Counted from the stretch's first letter, positions 55,594 through 63,643 are shown. The stretch: 64,000 nt of DNA from Clostridium_AT radicumherbarum (GCF_045310525.1 NZ_JBJHZY010000001.1:744001-808000); one strand, 5' to 3'. Notes: generated by a model from the sequence alone, not told the origin. Numbers and translations: made by a program.

Positions 55594-56048
55594 ATATGAA
55601 TCTCCTTTATGTAATTAAATCTATCTCCATAGCCTTCTATTGTAATTTTTCTAAAGTTTTCGCCTTGAAATGGAAGTTTATTAATTATTATTCTAATATG
55701 TTTTTCTGGAATAAGCTCCTCAATATAATTAGCCCATTCTATCACGCTTACACTATCAGAAAAGATATATTCATCAAATCCTATAGCATATATTTCATCT
55801 GGGTCACTTACTCTATATACGTCGAAATGGTTTAGCTTTAACCTACCAGAGTATTCATTTACAATGGTGAAGGTTGGACTAGTTATATCGTCACTTATTC
55901 CAAGTCCTGCTGCAATTCCTTTAGTAATATGTGTTTTACCCGTACCCAAATCTCCAATCAAACAAATAATATCTCCAGGGTTTGCAAGTTCTCCAATTTG
56001 TTTACCTAATGCAAAGGTTTTTTCCACACTATCAATGATAAAGTCCAC
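55590..56048 (-). CDS. tsaE: tRNA t6A biosynthesis ATPase TsaE
   Basis: TsaE (152 aa) is the small P-loop ATPase that resets the TsaBD complex. Walker A is GDLGTGKTHITKGIA, and SPTFTIVNEY plus HFDVYRVSDPDE are family motifs. The GTG at 56048 (VDFIIDS) is favoured by AGGAGTG a few nt upstream; an in-frame ATG would add 12 unsupported residues. Confidence 0.92.
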   Translation of the reverse strand: MDFIIDSVEKTFALGKQIGELANPGDIICLIGDLGTGKTHITKGIAAGLGISDDITSPTFTIVNEYSGRLKLNHFDVYRVSDPDEIYAIGFDEYIFSDSVSVIEWANYIEELIPEKHIRIIINKLPFQGENFRKITIEGYGDRFNYIKEIHI

Positions 56049-56201
56049 AAGTATCACTCCTAAATAATAAGAACTTTCATGCATTATATTTTATAATAAA
56101 ACAATAATAAAAAAAAGACAAATTTATTATTAAAATTACTTTTGATTTGCATAATTAGACTATTTTATGTAAAATAATAGGTGGTAATATGAAGTAATTA
56201 A

Positions 56202-56273
56202 AAGGAGGTTAAAGCCCTGAATGGGCTTTAACGAGTAGTTTTACGAGCGGGAGCGAGTAGTATTAAACTACTC
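56202..56273 (+). promoter_or_regulatory. Double-hairpin leader of the ZnuA-like gene
   Basis: Two perfect inverted repeats stand in tandem: GTTAAAGCCC / GGGCTTTAAC (56208-56217 / 56223-56232) and GAGTAGTTT / AAACTACTC (56233-56241 / 56265-56273). The second encloses a GC-richer GAGCGGGAGCGAG stretch. CGAGTAGT occurs twice as a direct repeat. An AAAGGAGG just upstream overlaps the first hairpin and could serve a five-codon frame at 56221. Either a regulated leader or a small mobile-repeat end. Confidence 0.5.
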
Positions 56274-56301
56274 AGTGTTCCAACTGAAAGGAGGAAGAGG
56301 C

Positions 56302-57249
56302 GTGAAAAAAAGTATTTATACCCTTCTCATAACTATAATTTTCCTTTTTACTGCTTGTAGCAAGAACGTACCTGAAACTCAACCGAGTCCAAATATGGAA
56401 ATAGACACAAACAAGCAGATCAGCTTAAATATAATAACAACAAACAAATTATTGTACAATATGGTAAAGGATATTGTACAGGATAGACACAGTGTTTCCT
56501 ATATGTTTTCTTCCAAAGATAGACTATGGAATTTTAATTTTACCGATGACAGCATTAATAATATAAGTAAAAAAGATTTATTTTTTTATTGGGGCACAAG
56601 TTTTGAACCTTGGAGTTCCGGTTTTGTTGATAAGTTAAGCAAAACCAAGGTTGGCCCCATAGATATTTCTAGAGGCGTTAAACTTATTGGCTATGATAGT
56701 GAAGTAAAATATCAAAATACTATTATTAAAGATAATCCATACTATTGGATGAACATAGATAATTATAAAATTGCAATGCTTAATATAAAAAATGCCATTG
56801 AGGATAAAGACACTAAAGATAGAGATTATTATGAAAATAATTTTTCTAAACATATTAAAGACGTGGAAGCTTATCAAAAAAAGTTAAAAGATACAGCAGA
56901 TTCATTAAAGGATTTTACTTTTATAGTAGAAGGGGACAGCTTAGATTATTTTGTTAAATATTATGGATTTAAAGTTTTAAAGGTAAATACCCTTACAGAA
57001 GGTAATGCAAGCAACATTGAAAATGATAATAAAGCCGTTTACGATAAAATTAAAAGCCTTAATAATTCTAGTAACGTAGTTTTTTTATATGATGAGAATA
57101 GCAAGCTAACATCACAGGCACAGTTAATAAACGAATTTAAACTAAAAACAGCAAATATAATAAGCTACAAGGATGACATAAAATATTTAGATATTTTAGA
57201 TCACAATTTAAAGACCTTACAGGGAATAAATCCTTCAGCCAAGAAGTAA
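56302..57249 (+). CDS. ZnuA/TroA-like substrate-binding lipoprotein without metal-site histidines
   Basis: This 315-aa protein has a signal peptide ending in the lipobox FTA-C, followed by a Pro/Asn-rich linker. The remainder reads like a cluster A-I metal-binding protein: FFYWGTSFEPWSSGF, NPYYWMNIDNYKIAM, a long central helix, then DYFVKYYGFKVL. The usual ligand His are replaced: NPH-x-W is NPYYW, and the later His before the Asp/Tyr-Phe segment is missing. GTG 56302 sits 7 nt after GGAGG; the upstream in-frame extension overlaps the leader. No permease or ATPase gene is next to it. Family call is inferred. Confidence 0.65.
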   Translation: MKKSIYTLLITIIFLFTACSKNVPETQPSPNMEIDTNKQISLNIITTNKLLYNMVKDIVQDRHSVSYMFSSKDRLWNFNFTDDSINNISKKDLFFYWGTSFEPWSSGFVDKLSKTKVGPIDISRGVKLIGYDSEVKYQNTIIKDNPYYWMNIDNYKIAMLNIKNAIEDKDTKDRDYYENNFSKHIKDVEAYQKKLKDTADSLKDFTFIVEGDSLDYFVKYYGFKVLKVNTLTEGNASNIENDNKAVYDKIKSLNNSSNVVFLYDENSKLTSQAQLINEFKLKTANIISYKDDIKYLDILDHNLKTLQGINPSAKK

Positions 57250-57358
57250 CATAGAGGCTATAAAATTAATTAATTAATTTCATGAGTTTAAAATTGTTTG
57301 AATTTTGTATATATTTTAGGTATAATATCTTTAAGAATAAATTAGGGAGAGTGCAATT

Positions 57359-57979
57359 ATGTTTGTGAAAAATTTAATGCTTCCAATTGAAAAATTAGTA
57401 ATAATAAGTCCAAAGGATACCATAAAAAAGGCGTTGGATTTAATTGAAGAAAACAATTTCTTATCTATTCCAGTTGCAGAGGATGAAAAATTTTATGGGT
57501 CTATTTCGAAAGAAAGAATATATGCTTTTTATTATGAAAAGTGTTTAGATAAGGAATGTCTACTATCTGATTTTAAGGTAGAAAATGTTATGAGAGATGA
57601 TGTTCCAACAATTCATCCTTTAGAGCAAATGGAGAAAGCAGCTCATTTTTTAGAAGTAAAAAATATTTCTTTTGTAGCTGTTGTTGACGAGTATGGCACC
57701 TTTAGAGGCATAATAACTCATCATGCGATTTTTCATGAATTTACTGAACTTTTTGGCCTTAATAAGGGAAGAAGACTTGCTGTAATAGCCTATGATATAC
57801 CTGGACAAGTATCAAAACTCTCGAAGATAATATCTGAAAATGGTGGGGATATAATTAGTTTTGTTGTTGTAGATCCTAAAAGTGTAACTGATGTAAAGGA
57901 AATTGTAATTAGAATTAGAACTGAGAACTTCCAGCAAATTCTTGAAAAAGTTAAGGATTCAGGCTTTAAAATTCAATAA
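57359..57979 (+). CDS. CBS-pair and ACT domain protein
   Basis: This 206-aa protein has two CBS motifs (about 5-60 and 78-130; VKNLMLPIEKLVIISP and VENVMRDDVPTIHPLEQ) followed by an ACT-like domain (about 138-205, LAVIAYDIPGQVSKLSKIIS). Such proteins sense nucleotides and amino acids or related ligands. No catalytic domain is present, so it is a regulator or subunit of unknown partner. It has its own terminator. Confidence 0.85.
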   Translation: MFVKNLMLPIEKLVIISPKDTIKKALDLIEENNFLSIPVAEDEKFYGSISKERIYAFYYEKCLDKECLLSDFKVENVMRDDVPTIHPLEQMEKAAHFLEVKNISFVAVVDEYGTFRGIITHHAIFHEFTELFGLNKGRRLAVIAYDIPGQVSKLSKIISENGGDIISFVVVDPKSVTDVKEIVIRIRTENFQQILEKVKDSGFKIQ

Positions 57980-57984
57980 TATTA

Positions 57985-58015
57985 AAAACCAGGTTTAGAG
58001 ACCTGGTTTTTTTAT
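57985..58015 (+). terminator. Terminator after the CBS-ACT gene
   Basis: A perfect 10-bp AAAACCAGGT / ACCTGGTTTT stem is followed by T. Confidence 0.9.
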
Positions 58016-58100
58016 GAAAAAAATGTACCTTTTAAAACTTATGCATATTATATTATAGGATTTATAAAAAACTATAATTAATATCTTATGGAGGGGAGAA

Positions 58101-59030
58101 ATGGCTTATACAATAAATCAAAGATTTATTTCGATGAACAGGTCCAATATACAACTAAAACCAATAGGAACCGTTGTTCATGAAACCAGCGATCCAGGAG
58201 CAACAGATGAAAATGAATTCAATTACTTTAATTCAGGAAATAGAGGGGCATCAGCCCATGCTTTTGTGGATAAGGATAGCATAACTCAAACTATTCCTTG
58301 GGACGAGCAGTCCTGGCATGCTGGTCCAACAGCAAACACAAATTTTATAGGAATAGAGCTATGCCATTATGATGATGCTGAGGGTTTTAAAGAGGTATGG
58401 TTAAGGGCAGTTTGGTTATTTGCCTATGTTCATGTGTTTATCATTAAGAGATTTCCAATAACAAAATTCAATTTAATGTCACATGCTGAAGTAAGTGAAA
58501 AGTGGCATGAAACAAATCATACTGATCCAGTAAGTTATTTTGAAAAGTTCGGAAAGACAGTTGATGATTTTAGAAATGAAGTTCAGCTTGAAATAGATAA
58601 AATGCTTAATCAGCAATTACCAGCTGCCCCTATTGAAAATAAAATAAGTAATGATGTTTTACAGCTTCAGAAAAGCTTAAATAGATTAAACATTACCGAC
58701 GGCAGCTCTAATAAATTAGTTGAAGATGGAATTCAAGGACCTAAGACAACTGAAGCTATTAAAAAATTTCAAAGTGTAGCAGGCATAAAGGTAGATGGAA
58801 TTGCTGGAGCACAAACCTTAGGTGCTATTAACTCTATAATTAAAAAACCGTTACTTTCTATAAATTCTACTGGTGTTGCGGTAAGATATCTGCAATATAG
58901 GTTAGGTGCTAATATAGATGGCATTTATGGCCCAAGAACAAGGAGCAAAGTAGTAAGTTATCAAAGTTCAAATTCATTAAAAGCTGACGGCATTGTAGGC
59001 AATAATACTTGGTATAGGCTTATTGGATAA
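58101..59030 (+). CDS. N-acetylmuramoyl-L-alanine amidase (endolysin-like) with two peptidoglycan-binding domains
   Basis: This 309-aa protein has an Amidase_2 domain (about 1-160) with zinc-site regions TVVHETSD (His27), SWHAGP and TNHTDP. Two PG_binding_1 repeats follow (about 185-245, DGIQGPKTTEAIKKFQ; about 250-309, DGIYGPRTRSKVVSYQ). There is no signal peptide, which with the holin-like gene 60 bp downstream marks it as a phage-type lysis enzyme. GGAGGGG precedes the ATG. No other phage genes are near. Confidence 0.9.
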   Translation: MAYTINQRFISMNRSNIQLKPIGTVVHETSDPGATDENEFNYFNSGNRGASAHAFVDKDSITQTIPWDEQSWHAGPTANTNFIGIELCHYDDAEGFKEVWLRAVWLFAYVHVFIIKRFPITKFNLMSHAEVSEKWHETNHTDPVSYFEKFGKTVDDFRNEVQLEIDKMLNQQLPAAPIENKISNDVLQLQKSLNRLNITDGSSNKLVEDGIQGPKTTEAIKKFQSVAGIKVDGIAGAQTLGAINSIIKKPLLSINSTGVAVRYLQYRLGANIDGIYGPRTRSKVVSYQSSNSLKADGIVGNNTWYRLIG

Positions 59031-59107
59031 AAAATAATTTCTAGTACAAATATATCAATTTCCTATCACTCCACATATTATGGTAGCAAATGAGGGAGGT
59101 GATGGAA

Positions 59108-59479
59108 GTGTTAAGAGATATATTTGTAAATCAAGTTATTCCTCAGCTGCTTTATATTGTAATAACAACGATACTAGGAATTATTAGCTATTATGTCAAA
59201 AAGGTACTAGATGCTAATAAAGCTTACATTGAAGTGCAAAAGCAGCAAATAATACAAAAAATTGGTAAAGATGCTTATAATCAAGATATTGCTATTGCTA
59301 AGCAAATAATTTTGGCGGTGGAGCAAATGGGAAGGGAATTTAACTGGCAGAGCGAAGTAAAACATTCCAAGGCTACCGAAATGATTTCTAAACAAACTGG
59401 ACTAAGTCAAGATGAAATATATAATATTATTAAAGCTACTGTTGGAGAATTTAATAATAATAAATTAACCTCTAGGTAA
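59108..59479 (+). CDS. Phage holin, LLH family
   Basis: This 123-aa protein has one N-terminal membrane helix (about 8-30), a coiled, charged middle and a C-terminal helix pair (SKATEMISKQTGLSQDEIYN). This matches LLH-type holins, which let the endolysin reach the wall. GTG 59108 is chosen because GGGAGGTG lies 6 nt before it; ATG 59102 is possible. It pairs with the amidase upstream. Confidence 0.82.
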   Translation: MLRDIFVNQVIPQLLYIVITTILGIISYYVKKVLDANKAYIEVQKQQIIQKIGKDAYNQDIAIAKQIILAVEQMGREFNWQSEVKHSKATEMISKQTGLSQDEIYNIIKATVGEFNNNKLTSR

Positions 59480-59495
59480 AACTAGGGGTTTTCTT
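59465..59495 (+). terminator. Terminator after the holin gene
   Basis: CCTCTAG / CTAGGGG stem (one wobble) with a 6-nt loop, then TTTTC. Confidence 0.7.
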
Positions 59496-59588
59496 GTAAA
59501 AAAATAAAGGAATAAATTTATTTACCCAATTGTAAATAAATGGTAATATAATTATATTAATTAAATTAGGAATGGGGTTTTGATTTTC

Positions 59589-59717
59589 ATGATAATTATA
59601 TTATTCCTATTAAGTTTCTTCATACCTATACTTATAATACTATTTTCTTTAGGTACCGCATCTATTAATAATGGCAAGCTGTTAGATGAAAAAATACTTA
59701 AAGAAATTAAATATTGA
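59589..59717 (+). CDS. 42-aa single-helix membrane peptide
   Basis: The frame encodes a very hydrophobic helix (about 2-22), then a charged tail (DEKILKEIKY). ATG 59589 or an in-frame TTG at 59580 could start it; the ribosome site AATGGGG fits ATG at 12 nt. A hairpin terminator follows at once, which supports a real transcript. Function unknown. Confidence 0.5.
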   Translation: MIIILFLLSFFIPILIILFSLGTASINNGKLLDEKILKEIKY

Positions 59718-59726
59718 TTTTTTAGA

Positions 59727-59762
59727 AGTAGCCCTTTTAGGAGCTGCTTTTATTTTTTAAAA
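59727..59762 (+). terminator. Terminator after the 42-aa peptide
   Basis: AGTAGC / GCTGCT stem (one wobble) then TTTTATTTTTT. Confidence 0.65.
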
Positions 59763-59869
59763 ATAAAAATATAAAAATTTATATAAATTTACTTGAAATT
59801 AACTGATTAATCGATTAAAATATAACTGTTGTGTTAAAATTTGTCATGCAAGAAAAAGGGTGAATTAAT

Positions 59870-60028
59870 TTGTCAGAAACAAATGAGATTGAAAATTTAA
59901 GAACAAAGCTAAATAGCATGATTTCTACTAAGGAAATTATAACTAATGATTCAGAACTATTAACCCTAAGCATTGAACTTGATGAGAAAATAAATACTTT
60001 TATGTATAAGGAAAATGATAGGAAATAA
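59870..60028 (+). CDS. Spo0E-like aspartyl-phosphate phosphatase (52 aa)
   Basis: A TTG start behind AAGGGTGAA opens a 52-codon frame: a helix with ENLRTKLNSMI, a loop, then a second helix with LTLSIELDEKINTFM. The S-x-x-LD-x-x-I pattern is the Spo0E family core (usually SQ-x-LD). Spo0E proteins are two-helix peptides that dephosphorylate Spo0A-P and delay sporulation. The gene has its own strong terminator. Assignment rests on the short motif and size. Confidence 0.75.
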   Translation: MSETNEIENLRTKLNSMISTKEIITNDSELLTLSIELDEKINTFMYKENDRK

Positions 60029-60082
60029 ATAGTTCTAGATGAAAAGCAATAATTACAAAATTTAGTTTTGAATTAATAATAT

Positions 60083-60123
60083 AAGCTTGTAGAATAACAA
60101 ATCTACAAGCTTTTTTTTTTATT
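60083..60123 (+). terminator. Terminator after the Spo0E-like gene
   Basis: A perfect 11-bp AAGCTTGTAGA / TCTACAAGCTT stem and T-run. The same stem recurs at 62986-63019. Confidence 0.9.
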
Positions 60124-60162
60124 GCAATAATCATTCTTACAGAATTTTATGTATAATATTAC

Positions 60163-60193
60163 TTGACGTATAATACTATACATTGTATAGTAT
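60163..60193 (+). promoter_or_regulatory. Promoter with overlapping palindromic operator upstream of the radical SAM gene
   Basis: TTGACG (60163-60168) and TATAGT (60186-60191) with 17-nt spacing form a sigma-A promoter. A perfect palindrome with 9-bp arms, ATACTATAC / GTATAGTAT, and a 3-nt centre covers 60173-60193, that is the spacer and the whole -10. A dimeric repressor bound here would block polymerase. The nearest regulator is the PadR-type protein at 61387. Confidence 0.8.
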
Positions 60194-60266
60194 AAATAAA
60201 GGGAGAAATTTCTAACTAAAATATTGGTCCAATATTTATTAGATATAAATTTGAGGGGGAATAAAA

Positions 60267-61298
60267 ATGAACTATCAGATAAGGCCAGATAAAGTTTATT
60301 TTGAAGTTACAAATTACTGTAACTTTAAATGTGATTTTTGTCCTATCAATTCTTCAATTAGAGAAAAAAAGCATATGGATTTCTCGTTGTTTAAGAAAGG
60401 TATTAATGATATAGTAAAAGATGGAATAACAGATACCATAGCATTTCATATATTAGGTGAGCCTCTGCTTTATCCTCATATTTTTGAAGCATTGAGTTAT
60501 GTAAAAAGCCAGGGTTTAAAGACTGATTTAACAACCAATGGCTCACAGCTTTCTATTGAAAAAGCAAAAATAATTGTAGATGAAAATCTTATTGACAAGC
60601 TAAACATCTCTGTTGAAACTATTAATGAATTAGAACATGAATGCAGAGGCTCTAATTTATCCTTTGAAAGTTATTATAGGGGCATTATGGAGACCGTAAG
60701 CTATATAAAGCAATCAGGCTCCAAAACAAATATTGAAATGTGCCTTATGAATACTGAAACAAAGAAATATTTTGATATTGATAAAGAAATGCACTTCATT
60801 GTTGAAAGAGATTCATTTAAGAAAAAGCTTATACCATTTATTATTGATATTTACAAGGCAATTGATAAAAAAGTTACCTATGATACAGTTGAAACACTTA
60901 TGAATGGAATAAATTTGCAAAGGCCTAATCTTATTCGAATCGACGATCATATAACTGTGTATATTCAACTCCTTGCAGACTGGGGTAATGCTTTTACTTC
61001 AAAGGCTGTTTACCCTTGTAAGCATGGGTTCTGTGGATATGCACTTACTAATGTTGGAATTTTAAATAACGGAGAAGTAACTATTTGTTGTGTGGATTAT
61101 GACGGAAAAACTTCTCTTGGAAACATAAATAATAATTCCTTAAGTGAAATTTTTTCAACAGGTAGAGCAGGTAAAATCTTAGAAGGCTTTAACAAGGCAA
61201 AGATTCTTGACCCCTATTGTCAAAGGTGTTTTGGAAGCACAAATAGATACAAAGCTGTGTTTAAGGGACTTCTTAGTATATATTTGTTTAAGTATTAA
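60267..61298 (+). CDS. Radical SAM protein with C-terminal SPASM-like cysteines
   Basis: This 343-aa protein has the cluster motif CNFKCDFC (C-x3-C-x2-C) at about 18-25 in EVTNYCNFKCDFCPINSS, the GEP-type strand ILGEPLLYP and a (beta/alpha)6 core. The C-terminus has more Cys (CKHGFCGY, ICCVDYDG, DPYCQRCFG) spaced as in SPASM or twitch domains that hold auxiliary clusters. These enzymes often modify peptides or act as sulfatase maturases. No precursor peptide with clear features is adjacent, so the substrate is unknown. Confidence 0.85.
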   Translation: MNYQIRPDKVYFEVTNYCNFKCDFCPINSSIREKKHMDFSLFKKGINDIVKDGITDTIAFHILGEPLLYPHIFEALSYVKSQGLKTDLTTNGSQLSIEKAKIIVDENLIDKLNISVETINELEHECRGSNLSFESYYRGIMETVSYIKQSGSKTNIEMCLMNTETKKYFDIDKEMHFIVERDSFKKKLIPFIIDIYKAIDKKVTYDTVETLMNGINLQRPNLIRIDDHITVYIQLLADWGNAFTSKAVYPCKHGFCGYALTNVGILNNGEVTICCVDYDGKTSLGNINNNSLSEIFSTGRAGKILEGFNKAKILDPYCQRCFGSTNRYKAVFKGLLSIYLFKY

Positions 61299-61386
61299 AT
61301 TTTCAACCTGCAAATGTAAGAGAAATAAATCTTGGATGATAAGTTAGTTTAATATGTAGCTCTAACTTAATTTAGGAGGTAATAGT

Positions 61387-61704
61387 TTGGATGCCCAGAT
61401 GAAAAAAGGACTATTGGACGTATGCGTTCTTTCTATATTATTAAGAGAAGATACCTATGGATATAAGCTTACTCAAGAGGTTACGGCACTGATGGATACT
61501 TCAGAATCAGCACTTTATCCAGTTCTCAGACGTCTTGAAAATCAAAATTTGTTAGAAACCTATTCTGTTGAATACTCAGGGCGTCTTAGAAAGTATTACC
61601 GAATAACATCAGAAGGAATATTAAGGTTCAATGAATCTGTTGGTGGTTTACAGGATCTAAAAAGAGTTATTGATCATATTATAGGTGGTGTAAATAATGA
61701 ATGA
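61387..61704 (+). CDS. PadR family transcriptional regulator
   Basis: This 105-aa winged-helix protein starts at TTG behind TAGGAGG. KKGLLDVCVLSILLREDTYGYKL and ALYPVLRRLENQNLLETY are PadR signatures. Members act as dimers on palindromic sites and often repress a membrane or transport operon and themselves. It overlaps the next gene by 8 nt, the standard PadR/HAAS arrangement. AAGTTAG / CTAACTT flank its own upstream region (61340-61370) and may be another site. Confidence 0.92.
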   Translation: MDAQMKKGLLDVCVLSILLREDTYGYKLTQEVTALMDTSESALYPVLRRLENQNLLETYSVEYSGRLRKYYRITSEGILRFNESVGGLQDLKRVIDHIIGGVNNE

Positions 61705-62974
61705 AAAAATTAAAATTTTTATAGATGATTTAAAAAAGCAGCTTTTGGGACTTCCACAAGATGAGATTAATGAAGCTGTTAATTACTTTGAAGAATATTT
61801 AACTGAATCATTAGAAGCTAGAAATAATTTAGAGGAAGTATTAATTGAACTGGGTTCTCCAAAGAAAATTGCCGAAACACTTAAAAGAGAGTCTAATTTA
61901 ACCAATGCTAAAAACAAACCTGGAATAAGAAATTTCACAATGGTTATTAAAGATGCATTTAAAAGTGTATCAACGCCTCTATCCATTTTTTCTCTCTCCA
62001 TTACTGCATTAATATCTTATTGCATTATAGCCTTAATTTTTGGTGGGGCTGTAATTTGTGGAATGTCAGCAGTTATAACTGTTGTATTATGTATTTATCA
62101 AGCCTTTACCATACCATTTAATTATATACTTGAGATTATTGGAACTTTTGGTTTGGGTATTTTAACTGGCGGGATTTTATCTCTTTTGACACTTTATCTT
62201 TTAAAATGTGGAAAACTTTTTATAAAGCTTTCAATTAAACAGATAAGTTTAATGTTAAAATTATCTGGAAAACCTGAATTAAAAGCTGCTAAAGAGGATA
62301 GGAAAAGATTATGGCCAGTTACACGTATACTTTTAATATTTTCTGCAGCTGGCTTTATATTATTCGGAGCCTCAGGACTTCCATGGAGATTTATTACAAT
62401 ATTCAACAGTTTCAAGCCTGAAGGAAATTTAAAGAAGTTTATCACAGAATATAATATTTCGGACATAAATAAAATATCTGCCCTCACTGCACATTCTATT
62501 ATAAAAGTTGAGGAAGGATCTTCGGATAAGATAATAGTTTCCTATGAGGAACCAGATTGGCTTACACACGAAATCAGCAATACTCTAGGCACACTTAATT
62601 TCCGCGAAAAGTCAAATGGCAAATTACCTTTCTTTGATCTAATATCCCTACATGATAGCCAGACAGAGTTAAATATAACCTTGCCAAAAGGATTTAAGAA
62701 TGATTCCATCTTGCTTCAAAGCACAGGTGGAAATATACTTATTTCAAATATCTCTGGAAATGTAGTAGCAAAAACATTAACTGGAGAAATCCAATATAAT
62801 TCAGGTACTTTAAAAAACAGCATTACAGCACATACTGGAAGCGGATATATTGCTGTGATTGACTCTGCAACAGGGAAAAAAGTAAATGGATTAAAGGAAT
62901 ATTTTAATGGAGTTAATACAACTAGCAAAATAAGTTTAACTAGTACAAGCGGAAGCGTAATTATAGAAAAATAA
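61697..62974 (+). CDS. HAAS (DUF1700) and DUF4097 domain membrane protein
   Basis: This 425-aa protein has an N-terminal HAAS helical domain (about 1-75, IDDLKKQLLGLPQDEINEAV), several membrane helices (about 95-185 and 210-230), then an extracytoplasmic beta-helix-like DUF4097 domain (about 265-425) with TGGNILISNISGNVV and TLTGEIQYNSG turns. The HAAS domain is thought to interact with the PadR partner, giving a membrane-linked signalling pair. Function beyond that is unknown. Confidence 0.88.
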   Translation: MNEKIKIFIDDLKKQLLGLPQDEINEAVNYFEEYLTESLEARNNLEEVLIELGSPKKIAETLKRESNLTNAKNKPGIRNFTMVIKDAFKSVSTPLSIFSLSITALISYCIIALIFGGAVICGMSAVITVVLCIYQAFTIPFNYILEIIGTFGLGILTGGILSLLTLYLLKCGKLFIKLSIKQISLMLKLSGKPELKAAKEDRKRLWPVTRILLIFSAAGFILFGASGLPWRFITIFNSFKPEGNLKKFITEYNISDINKISALTAHSIIKVEEGSSDKIIVSYEEPDWLTHEISNTLGTLNFREKSNGKLPFFDLISLHDSQTELNITLPKGFKNDSILLQSTGGNILISNISGNVVAKTLTGEIQYNSGTLKNSITAHTGSGYIAVIDSATGKKVNGLKEYFNGVNTTSKISLTSTSGSVIIEK

Positions 62975-62985
62975 ATAAAAAATAA

Positions 62986-63022
62986 AAAAGCTTGTAGATT
63001 ACTGAATCTACAAGCTTTTGCT
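62986..63022 (+). terminator. Terminator of the PadR operon
   Basis: A perfect 15-bp AAAAGCTTGTAGATT / AATCTACAAGCTTTT stem with a 4-nt loop; its core equals the terminator at 60083. Confidence 0.88.
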
Positions 63023-63108
63023 TTGGCAGGGGTACTACAAGATGGTTATATATTAAATAGTACAATAACTGGTGATGAAAAAGATAGCCAAATCCAACAA
63101 AAAACAAG

Positions 63109-63136
63109 AGCTCTGGTTTTCAGAGCTTTATTTATT
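63109..63136 (+). terminator. Orphan terminator-like hairpin
   Basis: AGCTCTG / CAGAGCT with a 5-nt loop followed by TTATTTATTT; the short stretch before it (63023-63108) has no credible gene. Confidence 0.65.
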
Positions 63137-63164
63137 TACCCTTGACTTCTAACAAAATAAATTA

Positions 63165-63199
63165 GCACCATCAAATATAAAACTTGATAGTGCCTTTAT
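63165..63199. terminator. GCACTATCA-type terminator downstream of the Lsm-like gene
   Basis: GCACCATCAA / TTGATAGTGC stem with one mismatch. It lies just past the minus-strand gene and matches the hairpins at 45163 and 63970. Confidence 0.7.
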
Positions 63200-63217
63200 A
63201 TAGGAAATTTCAATGAA

Positions 63218-63643
63218 TTACAATCCGCCACTTCCAACAGAATTATGAACGAATGCTGCAATTCTATCTATAGGTATATCAACAACTGCCCCAAGATTTC
63301 TTCCAGTACAATCGAATCTGTCTGTAATTCTTCTTCTATCTGTATTCCTAACCCTACCTGTATTTCTATTTCTTTCAGTATTCATTTCACCAAGTTCAAA
63401 ATCAGCACATTCTTCTGTATTCCTTCTCATTGTTTCTCTTCTTCTTTCATCTGTACAACAATTGCCAAGTGCACATCCTGGAGCAGAACCAATTGCGCTT
63501 ATTAATCTAACAAAACATCTATTAACAGATATAAGAACTCCTGTAAAGCCCTCTCCCGAATCTCCACCGCTAGTTGTAAATATAGTGACAGTTTGTCCAA
63601 TATGACGTGCTAAATGAGCTGCAAGGCTATTTCCATCTGGCAT
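63218..63643 (-). CDS. Small Lsm-like, Cys/Arg-rich protein, possible spore-surface protein
   Basis: This 141-aa protein has an N-terminal part that reads like an Sm/DUF2642-type strand fold (GQTVTIFTTSGGDSGEGFTGVLISVNRCFVRLIS). Next is a Cys-containing segment (PGCALGNCCTDERRRE), an Arg/Asn/Thr-rich repeat region (NTERNRNTGRVRNTDRRR) and a hydrophobic end with VVDIPIDRIAAFV. The ribosome site AAGGAGGACTTTA is strong. A sporulation-type -10 lies upstream. A dead fragment of a paralogue is at 45.7 kb. I do not know a named family for it. Confidence 0.7.
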   Translation of the reverse strand: MPDGNSLAAHLARHIGQTVTIFTTSGGDSGEGFTGVLISVNRCFVRLISAIGSAPGCALGNCCTDERRRETMRRNTEECADFELGEMNTERNRNTGRVRNTDRRRITDRFDCTGRNLGAVVDIPIDRIAAFVHNSVGSGGL

